Counted from the stretch's first letter, positions 26,304 through 34,848 are shown. The stretch: 42,462 nucleotides of DNA from Calothrix membranacea FACHB-236 (GCF_014696315.1 NZ_JACJPX010000070.1:1-42462), one strand, 5' to 3'. Notes: a model not told the origin generated them from the letters alone. Made by a program: numbers and translations.

Positions 26304-27394
26304 TACACATTGAATCTGAATAACATCACATCGCCTTCTTTGACGATATATTCTTTGCCTTCACTTCTCACTAAACCTTTTTCTTTCGCCGCATTCATCG
26401 AACCAGTTGTTACTAAATCATCATAAGCAACTGTTTCAGCCCGAATAAATCCCCGTTCAAAATCAGAGTGAATGACACCTGCTGCTTGGGGTGCAGACAT
26501 TCCGGCGTGAATTGTCCAAGCACGAGTTTCTTTAGGGCCACTGGTGAAATATGTCCGCAAGCCTAACAGAGTATAAGTAGCACGAATTAAAGATTTTAAA
26601 CCGCCTTCTTCTACTCCTAAAGATGCTAGAAAATCAGCTTTATCTTCTTCTGGTAATTCCACCAATTCGGCTTCTACTTGTGCAGAAACTATGACGACTT
26701 GGGCATTTTCTGGCGCTGCTATTTGCCGCACTTTCTCCACAAAATCATTGCCAGTTGCTAAGTCATCTTCAGAGACATTGGCGGCGTAAATAATTGGTTT
26801 ATTCGTCAGCAGTCCTAGTCCTTTAATAATTTCTGCTTCTTCTTCAGTTAAACTGACTTGTCTGACTGATTTACCTTCATTTAAAGCCGCAGCTAATTTT
26901 TCTAAAACTGTGATTTCAAATTGTGCATCTTTGCTAGTCCTTGCTTGTTTGCGAGTGCGGTCAATGCGGCGCTCAATTTGTGCTAAATCTGATAAACCAA
27001 GCTCTAAATTAATGATTTCAATATCCCGTGCTGGGTCAACTGAACCTGCGACGTGAATAATATCATCATTTTCAAAACAACGCACCACATGAACAATTGC
27101 ATCTACTTCCCGAATGTGGGAGAGAAATTGATTCCCTAATCCCTCACCCTGGCTTGCACCTTTAACCAAACCGGCAATATCCACAAACTCAATACGCGCT
27201 GGGATAATTTGTGCTGAACCGGCAATGTTCGAGAGAACATTTAAGCGCTCATCCGGTACTGCGACAACGCCGACATTTGGTTCAATGGTGCAAAAAGGGA
27301 AGTTAGCAGCTTCGGCTTTGGCGTTAGCAACTACAGCATTAAATAAAGTAGATTTTCCGACGTTGGGTAGTCCGACAATTCCGGCTCGTAGCAT
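26303..27394 (-). CDS. ychF: Redox-regulated ATPase YchF (Obg family)
   Basis: YchF is a ribosome-associated P-loop NTPase of the Obg family that prefers ATP. The sequence shows G1 GLPNVGKST near the N-terminus, NFPFCTIEPNVG (switch I), DIAGLVKGASQGEGLGNQFL (switch II) with the non-catalytic leucine typical of HAS-GTPases, the altered specificity motif YAANVSEDD in place of NKXD, and a C-terminal TGS domain (FERGFIRAETVAYDDLV) ending in the family-typical MLFRFNV. The 363-residue length is normal. It is convergent with the secreted-protein gene; the space between is filled by a palindromic element. Confidence 0.96.
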   Translation of the reverse strand: MLRAGIVGLPNVGKSTLFNAVVANAKAEAANFPFCTIEPNVGVVAVPDERLNVLSNIAGSAQIIPARIEFVDIAGLVKGASQGEGLGNQFLSHIREVDAIVHVVRCFENDDIIHVAGSVDPARDIEIINLELGLSDLAQIERRIDRTRKQARTSKDAQFEITVLEKLAAALNEGKSVRQVSLTEEEAEIIKGLGLLTNKPIIYAANVSEDDLATGNDFVEKVRQIAAPENAQVVIVSAQVEAELVELPEEDKADFLASLGVEEGGLKSLIRATYTLLGLRTYFTSGPKETRAWTIHAGMSAPQAAGVIHSDFERGFIRAETVAYDDLVTTGSMNAAKEKGLVRSEGKEYIVKEGDVMLFRFNV

Positions 27395-27433
27395 CTTAAG
27401 ATTCTAGATTTTGGCTTACATTACCAAGATAAT

Positions 27434-27655
27434 CTAAACAGGTTCAGGAATTGTTTGAGGTATTGGTTCGGGAACTGTTTGCGGAATCGGCGCTGGTACA
27501 GGCTGAGGTATAGGTGCTGGTACAGGTTCGGGTACTGGCCCTGGTACAGGCTGGGGAATGGTTGGCCCTGGTGAAGGTTGAGGACTGGGTAGGGGATTGG
27601 GAACTGGATTAGGAATTCCCGGTTCTGGGATAGAAATAGCTTGAGGTTGAATCAT
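27434..27655 (-). CDS. Small proline-rich repeat protein
   Basis: This 73-residue protein is made almost wholly of PxP-type repeats (for example PEPVPAPIPQPVPAPIPQTV). Proline takes every second or third position, and the rest is I, V, E, Q, A and N. There is no signal peptide or membrane segment. I chose ATG 27655 (MIQPQAISIPEPG) over a TTG at 27667. The DNA is a degenerate 12-18 bp repeat, so it may be a real extended polyproline-type peptide or simply an open frame through repeats. The consistent Pro periodicity and a clean stop 39 bp before the ychF start argue mildly for a gene. It could be transcribed with ychF. Confidence 0.45.
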   Translation of the reverse strand: MIQPQAISIPEPGIPNPVPNPLPSPQPSPGPTIPQPVPGPVPEPVPAPIPQPVPAPIPQTVPEPIPQTIPEPV

Positions 27656-27752
27656 GAAAAGTCTCAATTAACTTATCCGACTTTCCCAACCTAAATGACA
27701 ACATTAGCTGCTGACATCTCCCTAAATAGCTAAGTCGGCGTAGTCAAAAGTA

Positions 27753-27858
27753 ACTAGTACCGCTGCGCGGAAGTCAAAAGTCAAAAGTCAAAAGGTTCAT
27801 ATATCAAGACTTTTGACAATTTGAAAGGGTAGCTTTATTTACGCCGCAGTGTACTAGT
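27753..27858 (-). mobile_element. MITE-like element, ACTAGT family, copy B (inverted)
   Basis: ACTAGTACCGC...CGG at the left and CGCCGCAGTGTACTAGT at the right flank a core with AGTCAAA heptamers. Its right end matches the left end of copies A, C and D (ACTAGTACACYGCGGCG, then TAAATAA), so it is inserted in the opposite orientation. Immediately to the right (27853-27890), ACTAGTACAGCATGGCGGAA followed by TTCAAAATTC is the heptamer-side end of another copy sharing the same ACTAGT, which suggests a nested or tandem insertion. Confidence 0.65.
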
Positions 27859-27981
27859 ACAGCATGGCGGAATTCAAAATTCAAGCAGGAATATTGTATA
27901 AACAACGTAAAAACGGCAACTGTATCGTTTCACTGATAGTTACCGTTGTTAAATATTCTATGTATGCAACCAGTATAAGGC

Positions 27982-28020
27982 TGAAAAAATTAAGGTAGGG
28001 TGAGAAATAACCCACCCTAA
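27982..28020 (-). terminator. Rho-independent terminator after nifH
   Basis: On the minus strand TAGGGTG (28013-28019) pairs perfectly with CACCCTA (27996-28002), followed by a T-rich stretch (TTAATTTTTTC). It begins 8 bp after the nifH stop codon. Confidence 0.8.
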
Positions 28021-28027
28021 ACATTAT

Positions 28028-28975
<948 letters not shown>

Positions 28976-28981
28976 CTAAAC

Positions 28982-29015
28982 GCTTGGTAGTTTTGGCATA
29001 TAGTTTTTGCCAAGC
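28982..29015 (-). promoter_or_regulatory. Nested inverted repeat in the nifH leader
   Basis: GCTTGG (28982-28987) can pair with CCAAGC (29010-29015), and alternatively TTGGCA (28993-28998) with TGCCAA (29008-29013). The two pairings share bases and exclude each other, so the leader can switch between two hairpins. They lie 61-94 bp upstream of the nifH ATG. NifH transcripts in heterocystous cyanobacteria are known to have processed leaders; a role here is inference. Confidence 0.45.
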
Positions 29016-29643
29016 AACACACCAGGCAAATAATAGTAAAGGTTGCAAAGAGGAAGATTTGATGTGTGTTTAAGGACTATTGCAAAGATGGCTCTTGCGA
29101 GCTAGCGATAGAGATATTTGTAAGGATTTCCTATCAGGAGAATCTTGGCATCAGCATTCTAGGTTGTTGTAACTAAACCGTCATCACTGGTTCATGCATT
29201 CAGAGTTTTGAGATTAGCAATTTCAACCTCTACAGGGTTTTTGCCCTGCACCCAACCAACCAAAATTGCAGTTTGCTCTTAATGTTTGTTACAAATTTTC
29301 TATGTTGCTTATGCCATAATTGCCCGATTTTCTATCCTAAAATAACGAGCGATCGCTTTTTAGTATTTTTTGCAATTATCCCAAAAAAATAACTTCATCC
29401 TATTGCTACTAATGCAGGAAAATAACTCCCCAATTACAAGGTAAGTTTCTGCATTAAAAACCTTTAACACTATGGTTTAGGCAGTATATTGGTGAATTTT
29501 GACAATCTAGTTAAATTCCTAAATTTATTGGAACAGTATCTACTCCGCTGGAAGTTTTAATTTTCCCAGTAAGCAAATCTTAGAACATATTTTTCTAAGT
29601 TAAGTAACCATTCTAATTTCTTTCGGATTGCCAGGATGTACTA

Positions 29644-29723
29644 AGAGTCTTTCTCCCGAGACTCTAAGAGGAATTGGTTCTGGCTTTTTAACTAACTAGT
29701 ATAGCCAAACATTACTTGGCTAT
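29644..29723. ncRNA. Two adjacent stem-loops, candidate small RNA
   Basis: AGAGTCT (29644-29650) pairs perfectly with AGACTCT (29659-29665), with an 8-nt loop. ATAGCCAA (29701-29708) pairs perfectly with TTGGCTAT (29716-29723), with a 7-nt loop. A TTTTTAA stretch lies between them on the plus strand (29684-29691). This would fit a short transcript ending near 29690, but the promoter and strand are unknown. Confidence 0.25.
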
Positions 29724-29775
29724 TACCTAAGCAAGCTATGATTGACTTCAAGCCATTACTAAGGTGATTATCTTG

Positions 29776-29934
29776 ATGTTCTGGCTATTATTATCGTTAC
29801 TAAAAAACCATAACGATATTGAAGCGGACTTACCAGAGCAAAAGGACTTTATCGAGTTACCTCAATATTGTCTTGAAGTCTTTTTGCATTCTTACTTTTT
29901 GATTCCTGTTTTTACATTAACACAGATTTACTAA
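29776..29934 (+). CDS. Possible small ORF, 52 residues
   Basis: The frame ATG 29776 to TAA 29934 encodes a 52-residue peptide with a hydrophobic start (MFWLLLSLLKNH), an acidic middle (DIEADLPEQKDFIE) and an aromatic hydrophobic end (CLEVFLHSYFLIPVFTLTQIY). AAGGTGA lies about 8 nt upstream of the ATG as a possible ribosome-binding site. I recognise no family. In AT-rich DNA a frame of this length can occur by chance. Confidence 0.25.
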   Translation: MFWLLLSLLKNHNDIEADLPEQKDFIELPQYCLEVFLHSYFLIPVFTLTQIY

Positions 29935-30476
29935 TTTATTTTTCCCCAATCAAATTATTTTTCAATTTTTAAATTATTGCTTATATCTAACTAATTTATA
30001 TTTTATTAACCTGATTTCTATCTATAAAGTATTAGTTTTAGCAATTTTTATTAGGGGAATGCTTTAGTATCGCGCGCACGTCAACTGAAAGGTCTACTTA
30101 AGAAAAGTGATATATAACACCTAATACATACATAACTTATATAGTGCAGTTTCGAGATTGTCCAACTAAAATATCGGGATCAATCAAAAACTTACCTTTG
30201 TAAAATATGTGACTCAAACTTTAGAAAGATATTCTGTAGAGTAATGGAATATCGTGTTAAGGTTGAAGATGAGAATAAAATAGTATACAAGTTTTGCATC
30301 TATTACTAACAAGCTTTTAATTTTTCTTATTGACAAGATTGTTTTTCCTTCTCTACGCCAGTGAGTTCAAGAATTAAATTCTATTGATTTCTATAGCCAT
30401 AAATCTGCGAACTCACCAATGTGAGGAGACAAAAATTTAAGATGATTTTTACTTAATCCTTTAATGTCAGATATTT

Positions 30477-30890
30477 ATGGAATCTAAAAAATACAAAATT
30501 GAATACAAGTTTCATTCCATTCACATTGAAGAGGAGTTATTAAGCAGAAAAGCTTATTACTATAAAATTTTTGGGGAATTATGCCATAACGGCGGATTCG
30601 TCAATTCAATTGCTGAGGCAGAAAAAGAAGCAAAAGATAAGATTGACGAAAAATTTCATCTCATCGAGAAAAAAGCTGCATTGCACAGATATTGTGTAAT
30701 GCGTGATTTTGAAAGTTTTGTGGAATTGCTCAACCAACAACAAGAAATCTCGAAAGAGGTAGCTTATCAAGTAGCTTCTCAACTTGCTTTAGCTTCAACT
30801 TTAAAGTCTTTTACCAAGGAATCTATAAGCCTTGATACTAATAGCTCAGTAGATGGTAATAGAGATGCAAGTATAGAAAACTTGCAGTAA
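30477..30890 (+). CDS. Hypothetical protein
   Basis: I do not recognise this 137-residue protein. It has a charged N-terminal half that reads as mixed strand and helix (KKYKIEYKFHSIHIEEELLS, then KAYYYKIFGELCHNGGFVNS), a helical centre (IAEAEKEAKDKIDEKFHLIE), another helix (FESFVELLNQQQEISKEVAY) and a polar tail. No signal peptide or membrane segment is seen. The gene is isolated, with an 8-bp inverted repeat 60 bp upstream and no strong Shine-Dalgarno before ATG 30477. The convergent neighbour ends 32 bp away. Confidence 0.6.
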   Translation: MESKKYKIEYKFHSIHIEEELLSRKAYYYKIFGELCHNGGFVNSIAEAEKEAKDKIDEKFHLIEKKAALHRYCVMRDFESFVELLNQQQEISKEVAYQVASQLALASTLKSFTKESISLDTNSSVDGNRDASIENLQ

Positions 30891-30922
30891 TAATCAATTA
30901 TGGTTGTGTTTGAAGGTAGCCA

Positions 30923-31438
30923 CTAAAATGCCGGCTCCATCACCTTTCCCTTTGTAAGCAAGCCAGCTTCCAAAGTCCATAAATTATTACATAAGGCAAA
31001 ATCTGGCACTTTGAATTCAAATGGATGGGGTGGTGGTTGTAATAGGGAAGGTGCAACTTGATTCTGTGCTTCAACTAAGCTGACTATCCAAGGCAGAAAA
31101 TCTAAAATTTCTTTTGGCAAGATAGTTAATTCAAAGTCCCACAGCAGATTTAGCCCTCGGGATTTTTGCAACTTTTTTCCCATCATGAATTGAAGAGCGC
31201 TTTTGTTAATAGCTAATCGTAGAATAAACGGGCGCAATGGATTAAATTCATCTGGTGCTGTATAAGCGTAGATGTTGACATAATTTATTTGTTCCCTATC
31301 ATCTATCCAAGATGCAATAGGTGAGTTACTACTATAAGATGTGCTAGTAATTCTCACTGGAGTTTTCATAGCAGCAGCGAACAGAGAGTAAAATTCACTC
31401 CTGAGTTCGTTAACAATGTGTTTGGCTTCTGGGGTCAT
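30923..31438 (-). CDS. Hypothetical protein
   Basis: This 171-residue protein is of unknown family. It is probably cytoplasmic, with alternating strands and helices (INYVNIYAYTAPDEFNPLRP, then FILRLAINKSALQFMMGKKL), then WDFELTILPKEILDFLPWIV, a proline-rich loop (LLQPPPHPFEF) and WTLEAGLLTKGKVMEPAF at the end. No catalytic motif stands out. Start ATG 31438 is the natural one. It lies 119 bp downstream of trxA on the same strand and could share its transcript. Confidence 0.65.
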   Translation of the reverse strand: MTPEAKHIVNELRSEFYSLFAAAMKTPVRITSTSYSSNSPIASWIDDREQINYVNIYAYTAPDEFNPLRPFILRLAINKSALQFMMGKKLQKSRGLNLLWDFELTILPKEILDFLPWIVSLVEAQNQVAPSLLQPPPHPFEFKVPDFALCNNLWTLEAGLLTKGKVMEPAF

Positions 31439-31557
31439 GTTTACTACACCTAAATTATTGTGTAGATTGTATGTATAAGAGAATTTTTAAGGATAAAGGA
31501 ATTATGCTGAGTACCTCCCAAAAGGATGGGAGAACTAGGAATTACCAGCAAAAGAAT

Positions 31558-31890
31558 CTAAATAAGCTCAGAGATAGCACTGCTGAATTTCTCGTAAGGA
31601 GAAACTCCAACAATAGTTTCTACTAACTCACCATCTTTGAAAATTAAAACTGCTGGTATACCGCGAAGACCAAATTTTTTGAACAATGGTTTGTTGCTAT
31701 CCACGTCTACTTTAACAACTTTAACGCTACCTTGATACTCTTGGGCAATTTGCTCCATTAATGGGGCAATAATACGACAAGGGCCACACCAAGTAGCAGT
31801 AAAGTCAACTACAAGAATTTTTTCTTCACTTAAAAGCGTTTCAAATTCACTTTCTTGGATATAAGAGACTAAATCTGTATTCGTGGACAT
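31558..31890 (-). CDS. trxA: Thioredoxin
   Basis: This 110-residue thioredoxin reduces disulfides in cytosolic target proteins, using electrons from thioredoxin reductase. The active site WCGPC lies in DFTATWCGPCRIIAPLMEQI, the cis-proline loop is GIPAVLIFKDGE, and the buried aspartate is in LVVDF-type position. It is a single domain without signal peptide. I chose ATG 31890 (MSTNTDLVSYI) because GAGG stands about 10 nt upstream, rather than the TTG at 31905, which adds five residues. It is one of several thioredoxins expected in such a genome; the m-type versus other class cannot be assigned reliably by eye. Confidence 0.93.
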   Translation of the reverse strand: MSTNTDLVSYIQESEFETLLSEEKILVVDFTATWCGPCRIIAPLMEQIAQEYQGSVKVVKVDVDSNKPLFKKFGLRGIPAVLIFKDGELVETIVGVSPYEKFSSAISELI

Positions 31891-32069
31891 TTTGGAATTC
31901 CTCAATATTAAACTAAAACTTCAAAAAAATAGTTATCGGCAACCTTATAGGCAAGGAATATTCAATATTTTACCGACAAATTGAGTCAAAAATTTTCTTT
32001 ATTAAAAAGCAATACGCTTGGGTTAAGCTGATTAGCGATTGATTTATCACTTGTTGAAAAAGCCAAAGT

Positions 32070-32135
32070 TTGGGGGATTCTCCCCCAAACCCCCGATTGG
32101 GTGACGGTTGCGTCCCCCAAACCCCCTCCAAAATG
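32070..32135. repeat. C-rich palindromic repeat
   Basis: GGGGGATTCTCCCCC followed by AAACCCCC and a second GTCCCCCAAACCCCC motif form a small palindromic repeat. A 65-codon open frame starting at 32070 runs through it and is probably not a gene. Confidence 0.5.
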
Positions 32136-32266
32136 ATTGTTCTGTTTTTTGTTAGGGACTTGCAGAAAATAAATTATCCCATTTTCATAGCGGTAAATTT
32201 TTTCTCCTCTGCTTCCTCTGCTGACACAGCAATGGAATATTTTTTTAGTTGGAAGTCCCTTAGTTA

Positions 32267-32437
32267 ACTAGTACCGCATGGCGTAAATAAACAGACCATA
32301 CCCTATGGGAAGCCCTTCTCTTTCAGAGACGCTAACGCGAACGGGTGGGCGGGTTTATCGACTTGAGTAAACTTTTCTTGGCGTAGCCTCTCCCTTTGGG
32401 AGAAGACGAATTTTGAATTCCGCCTTGCGGTACTAGT
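32267..32437 (+). mobile_element. MITE-like element, ACTAGT family, copy C (171 bp)
   Basis: The left end ACTAGTACCGCATGGCG is followed by TAAATAAACAGACCAT as in copy D. The right end is TTTTGAATTCCGCC, then TTGCGGTACTAGT. The middle is replaced by about 100 bp of other repeat DNA (for example GGCGTAGCCTCTCCC with its partner GGGAGAAG, and GAAGCCCTTCTC), making it longer than the 113-bp copies. Confidence 0.7.
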
Positions 32438-32490
32438 TTTTTGGTTTTGTTATCAATTAATTTTTTGAACTGAACTGTATTTTATTAAAG

Positions 32491-32635
32491 GGCTGATAAT
32501 CAATACTACTCGGTTCAGCGTTTTGAACTCAAAATAGCTTTGGGAAAAAGGTTAAAGGTTAAGGGTGAAAGGTTATTTCTTGACCTTTTCCCATTCCCCT
32601 TTTTCCCCTTAACCGAAAAGTATTGGGCTGATAAT
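32491..32635. mobile_element. MITE-like element, CAATACT family, with 10-bp target duplication
   Basis: The element body is 32501-32625. Its ends are CAATACTACTCGGTTCAG and, inverted, CAATACTTTTCGGTTAAG (reading inward from the right). The core is AAAGGTTAAGG/CCTTTTCCCC palindromic. The 10-bp direct repeat GGCTGATAAT flanks it at 32491-32500 and 32626-32635, as expected of a target-site duplication. There is no open frame. Confidence 0.75.
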
Positions 32636-32681
32636 TGGTTTGGCAAAGTTAGCAATATATGCTTGCTTTGGTAGCCAAAAT

Positions 32682-32718
32682 TGTTTAATAAAAAGGCTCA
32701 GGCATAATCGCCTGAGCC
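32682..32718 (-). terminator. Rho-independent terminator after first RRM gene
   Basis: GGCTCAGGC (32695-32703) and GCCTGAGCC (32710-32718) form a perfect 9-bp stem with a 6-nt loop. On the minus strand it is followed by TTTTTATTAAA. It lies 64 bp after the stop codon of the RRM gene at 32782. Confidence 0.85.
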
Positions 32719-32781
32719 GCTAATACATCAAGTTAATTAATTGATCTAACGGGTTAGGTCAAGTAGCTAAATTACCGAAGC

Positions 32782-33093
32782 TTAATAACGGTTGCGTGCA
32801 CCGTAATTACCACGGTTACCACCACCACCACCAAATGAGCTTCCTCTATCTTCTCTGGGCTTAGCTTTATTGACTTTTAAGTCTCTTCCCATCCACTCAG
32901 CACCATCAAGAGCCTCAATAGCAGCATTTTCTTCTGCATCTGTACCCATTTCGACAAAACCAAAGCCGCGCACACGGCCTGTTTCACGATCCGTAGGTAA
33001 CTGAACCCGTTTTACAGAACCATATTCTGCAAAAACTGCATTCAGGCCGGATTCGGTAACTTCGTAAGAAAGATTGCCTACATAAACTGACAT
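32782..33093 (-). CDS. RRM-type RNA-binding protein (Rbp family) with Gly-rich tail
   Basis: This 103-residue protein has one RRM with RNP2 VYVGNLSY at the N-terminus and RNP1 RGFGFVEM near residue 43, both with the RNA-stacking aromatics intact. It ends in a short glycine/arginine-rich tail (GSSFGGGGGNRGNYGARNRY). This is the build of cyanobacterial Rbp proteins, several of which are induced by cold and act as RNA chaperones. The gene is alone, closed by a strong terminator, and preceded by a leader hairpin that includes its Shine-Dalgarno. A paralogue with the same leader lies about 0.75 kb upstream on the same strand. Confidence 0.95.
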   Translation of the reverse strand: MSVYVGNLSYEVTESGLNAVFAEYGSVKRVQLPTDRETGRVRGFGFVEMGTDAEENAAIEALDGAEWMGRDLKVNKAKPREDRGSSFGGGGGNRGNYGARNRY

Positions 33094-33140
33094 AGATTGT
33101 CTCCGAAATTGTAAATATGTAGAGATTTAGATTTCGGAGA
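33094..33140 (-). promoter_or_regulatory. Shine-Dalgarno-sequestering hairpin, first RRM gene
   Basis: On the minus strand TCTCCGAAAT (33140-33131) pairs perfectly over 10 bp with ATTTCGGAGA (33109-33100). The 3' arm contains the Shine-Dalgarno GGAG, 6-7 nt before the ATG. The loop begins CTAAATCTCTACAT, identical to that before the RRM gene at 33833. Involvement of the 5' UTR in cold control of rbpA1 has been reported in Anabaena; the sequestering model for this hairpin is inference. Confidence 0.65.
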
Positions 33141-33475
33141 AAAGTTTGTAAATATCAAAAACAAAAAGCCTGTCAATACTAAAAACAAAAGCTGTTAACC
33201 GAATTAATTCTCATCTCTCATTATGGCATATAAATTTAGTTTTAGGTGAAGGATGGAAAAATAATATAGCAATCTAAATTCATTCTCCATTCCAAATAGG
33301 GTGTGTTACGCGATCGCATAACGCACCCTATCGGACTGACACGAATAATTTTGTGCATGATGTTTCTAGTTAAAACGGCGCTAAAGCGCAACTACGGACA
33401 TTGTCTAATGCAACATCTTAGCTGTGTCAATCTACTACAGGTATGACTTTTAGTTCAATGATGGGAAAAACAATA
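33141..33475. other. Intergenic region with REP-like palindrome
   Basis: It contains TAGGGTGTGTTA (33297-33308) and TAACGCACCCTA (33319-33330), a 12-bp stem with one G-U pair around a HIP1 site (GCGATCGC). Similar GGTGCGTT/AACGCACC palindromes occur at about 35510-35545 and in the 24495 element. The rest shows nothing recognisable. Confidence 0.5.
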
Positions 33476-33685
33476 TTAGCTTACTAATTCAACTAAAGCT
33501 TCCCTCTGAAACCTGACTACGCATGAGACTAAGCAGCCGCGGTAATGTCCACTGGTGAATACTGAGAGTGTGACATTAGACTGGCCTAGATCTAAAATTT
33601 GTTTTACTTTACAAAGTTGCCGTTTATTTTTGCAGTATGCAAATATGCGATCTCCAGCTTTGACATCCAACGCTTTAATTTTCAA
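33476..33685 (-). CDS. Small hypothetical protein (69 residues)
   Basis: This small protein is of unknown family. It starts with MKIKALDVKAGDRIFAYCKN, then RQLCKVKQILDLGQSNVTLS and a beta-rich end (GHYRGCLVSCVVRFQREALVELV). The alternation of short strands suggests a small barrel of SH3 or Sm type. It contains four cysteines without a zinc-finger spacing. It lies between two RRM genes on the same strand, 147 bp after the upstream one, so a role linked to RNA metabolism is possible but unproven. Start ATG 33685 is the only candidate. Confidence 0.6.
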   Translation of the reverse strand: MKIKALDVKAGDRIFAYCKNKRQLCKVKQILDLGQSNVTLSVFTSGHYRGCLVSCVVRFQREALVELVS

Positions 33686-33832
33686 TTTCTACTCACTACT
33701 ATAGTTATTGCTCTAACCCATCATATTTATGGTGATGTTTTTGTCCTGCTTTTGCTAGGAATTTCTTTTGTTTTTTATGTATCTACAACAATAATGGCAA
33801 TACTTCAGCACCATATCTACAATAAGACAAGG

Positions 33833-34087
33833 TTAAGCTACGTCTACAATGGTTTTAGCTCTATTAATTTTTAGGCTATAACCCATCCATTCTGTACCTC
33901 TTAATCCATTAATGGCTGCTACTTCGTCGGTATCTGTGTCCATTTCTACAACAGCAAATCCTCTCTTCTCACCTGATTTTTGGTTTGTAGATACTAGTAT
34001 CCTTTTAACAGACCCATACATTAAAAAGACTTGTCTAATATCCTCATCTTCAATTTCATGGGATAGATTGCCAATATAAACTGACAT
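33833..34087 (-). CDS. RRM-type RNA-binding protein with degenerate RNP1, no Gly tail
   Basis: This is an 84-residue single RRM protein, paralogous to the one at 32782: MSVYIGNLSHEIEDEDIRQV aligns along its start. RNP2 is intact (VYIGNL). RNP1 reads RGFAVVEM, with valine in place of the second aromatic that stacks on RNA. The glycine-rich tail is missing; the protein ends shortly after LKINRAKTIVDVA. I chose ATG 34087 because GGAG precedes it and the paralogue starts identically; the TTG at 34108 is less likely. The leader shares the loop and stem design of the paralogue. RNA affinity or specificity may differ from the canonical copy. Confidence 0.9.
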   Translation of the reverse strand: MSVYIGNLSHEIEDEDIRQVFLMYGSVKRILVSTNQKSGEKRGFAVVEMDTDTDEVAAINGLRGTEWMGYSLKINRAKTIVDVA

Positions 34088-34133
34088 AGAATATCTCCGA
34101 ATTAACACAATGTAGAGATTTAGTTTTGGAGAG
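34088..34133 (-). promoter_or_regulatory. Shine-Dalgarno-sequestering hairpin, second RRM gene
   Basis: On the minus strand TCTCC (34132-34128) can pair with GGAGA (34098-34094), extended by AA/TT after one mismatch. The 3' arm holds the Shine-Dalgarno. The loop starts CTAAATCTCTACAT, identical to the first RRM gene, although the rest of the loop has diverged. Confidence 0.6.
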
Positions 34134-34540
34134 GTATCTCTATAGTCACTTGACCAAAAATATTTCTCAATAATTTAATAGTAACATGGTTTTAAATTTC
34201 AAACCTACTTAAATCACTACGAGTATTAAACAGCTTGATTTTCCATCTGAAAATTTTATCAGGGAAAATAAACATTTAATTTTTTTGAGAAGAAGCAATT
34301 GATAGCTAACTCAGTCCGGAGAAATTTGCAATTTATGCAATAGTTGCTTAATCTTGGATTTTGGATGTAGATATTTAACTAGAAACAGCCGCAATTTGGA
34401 GTTGAACCCACAATTCTTGACTCCTAAAAGTTTCTTCTTTATATATCTTTGTATTTCTTGATATTTTTTCTGGGATTCGACAGTTGATTGACATCAGTAG
34501 GGAATGCGATCGCATCCCCAGCAAGTTCACATTTTCTTTT

Positions 34541-34606
34541 AGTAACGCACCATCTTTGTCGATGCTTACGCTATCGCTAACCCATCCTACAATTTAAGGT
34601 TTACTG
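34541..34606 (-). mobile_element. Truncated copy of the 24495 MITE-like element
   Basis: Read on the minus strand, AGTAAACCTTAAATTGTAGG and onward to AAGATGGTGCGTTAC follows the left half of the element at 24495-24686 with a few substitutions. The TTTATA end and the right half are missing. Confidence 0.6.
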
Positions 34607-34659
34607 AAAGGTAATCTCGGCCTCACAACCTCGGCCTCACAACAATTTAATTAGCAAAA

Positions 34660-34848
34660 GCAAATATTGCTTTCTTAAAATCTCCTTTTGCTTTCTCAAA
34701 AGCTGTTTGTGCTTTCTCATTTCAGTGTATTTAGCAAGCCAAAGCAGATATTGCTTTCTCACAAGCTGCTTTGGCTTTCTCATTTCGGTGTATTTAGCAA
34801 ACCAAAGCAAATATTGTTTTCTCAAAAGTTGCTTTTGCGGGTTAATTT
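34660..34848. repeat. 21-bp array with 63-bp higher-order repeat
   Basis: Nine units of 21 bp occur: type A GCAAATATTGCTTTCTCAAA, type B GCTGCTTTGGCTTTCTCATT, type C CGGTGTATTTAGCAAACCAA (each with one more base). The order B-C-A is repeated, so 34702-34764 and 34765-34827 match as 63-bp units at roughly 85% identity by eye. The 75-codon minus-strand frame at 34637-34864 (repeats of LLRKQYLLWLAKYTEMRK) is probably a by-product of the period being a multiple of three. Confidence 0.75.

Noticed and set aside
32070-32267. 65-codon plus-strand frame
   Set aside because: It begins in a C-rich palindromic repeat and ends at the edge of a MITE-like element; no protein-like features.
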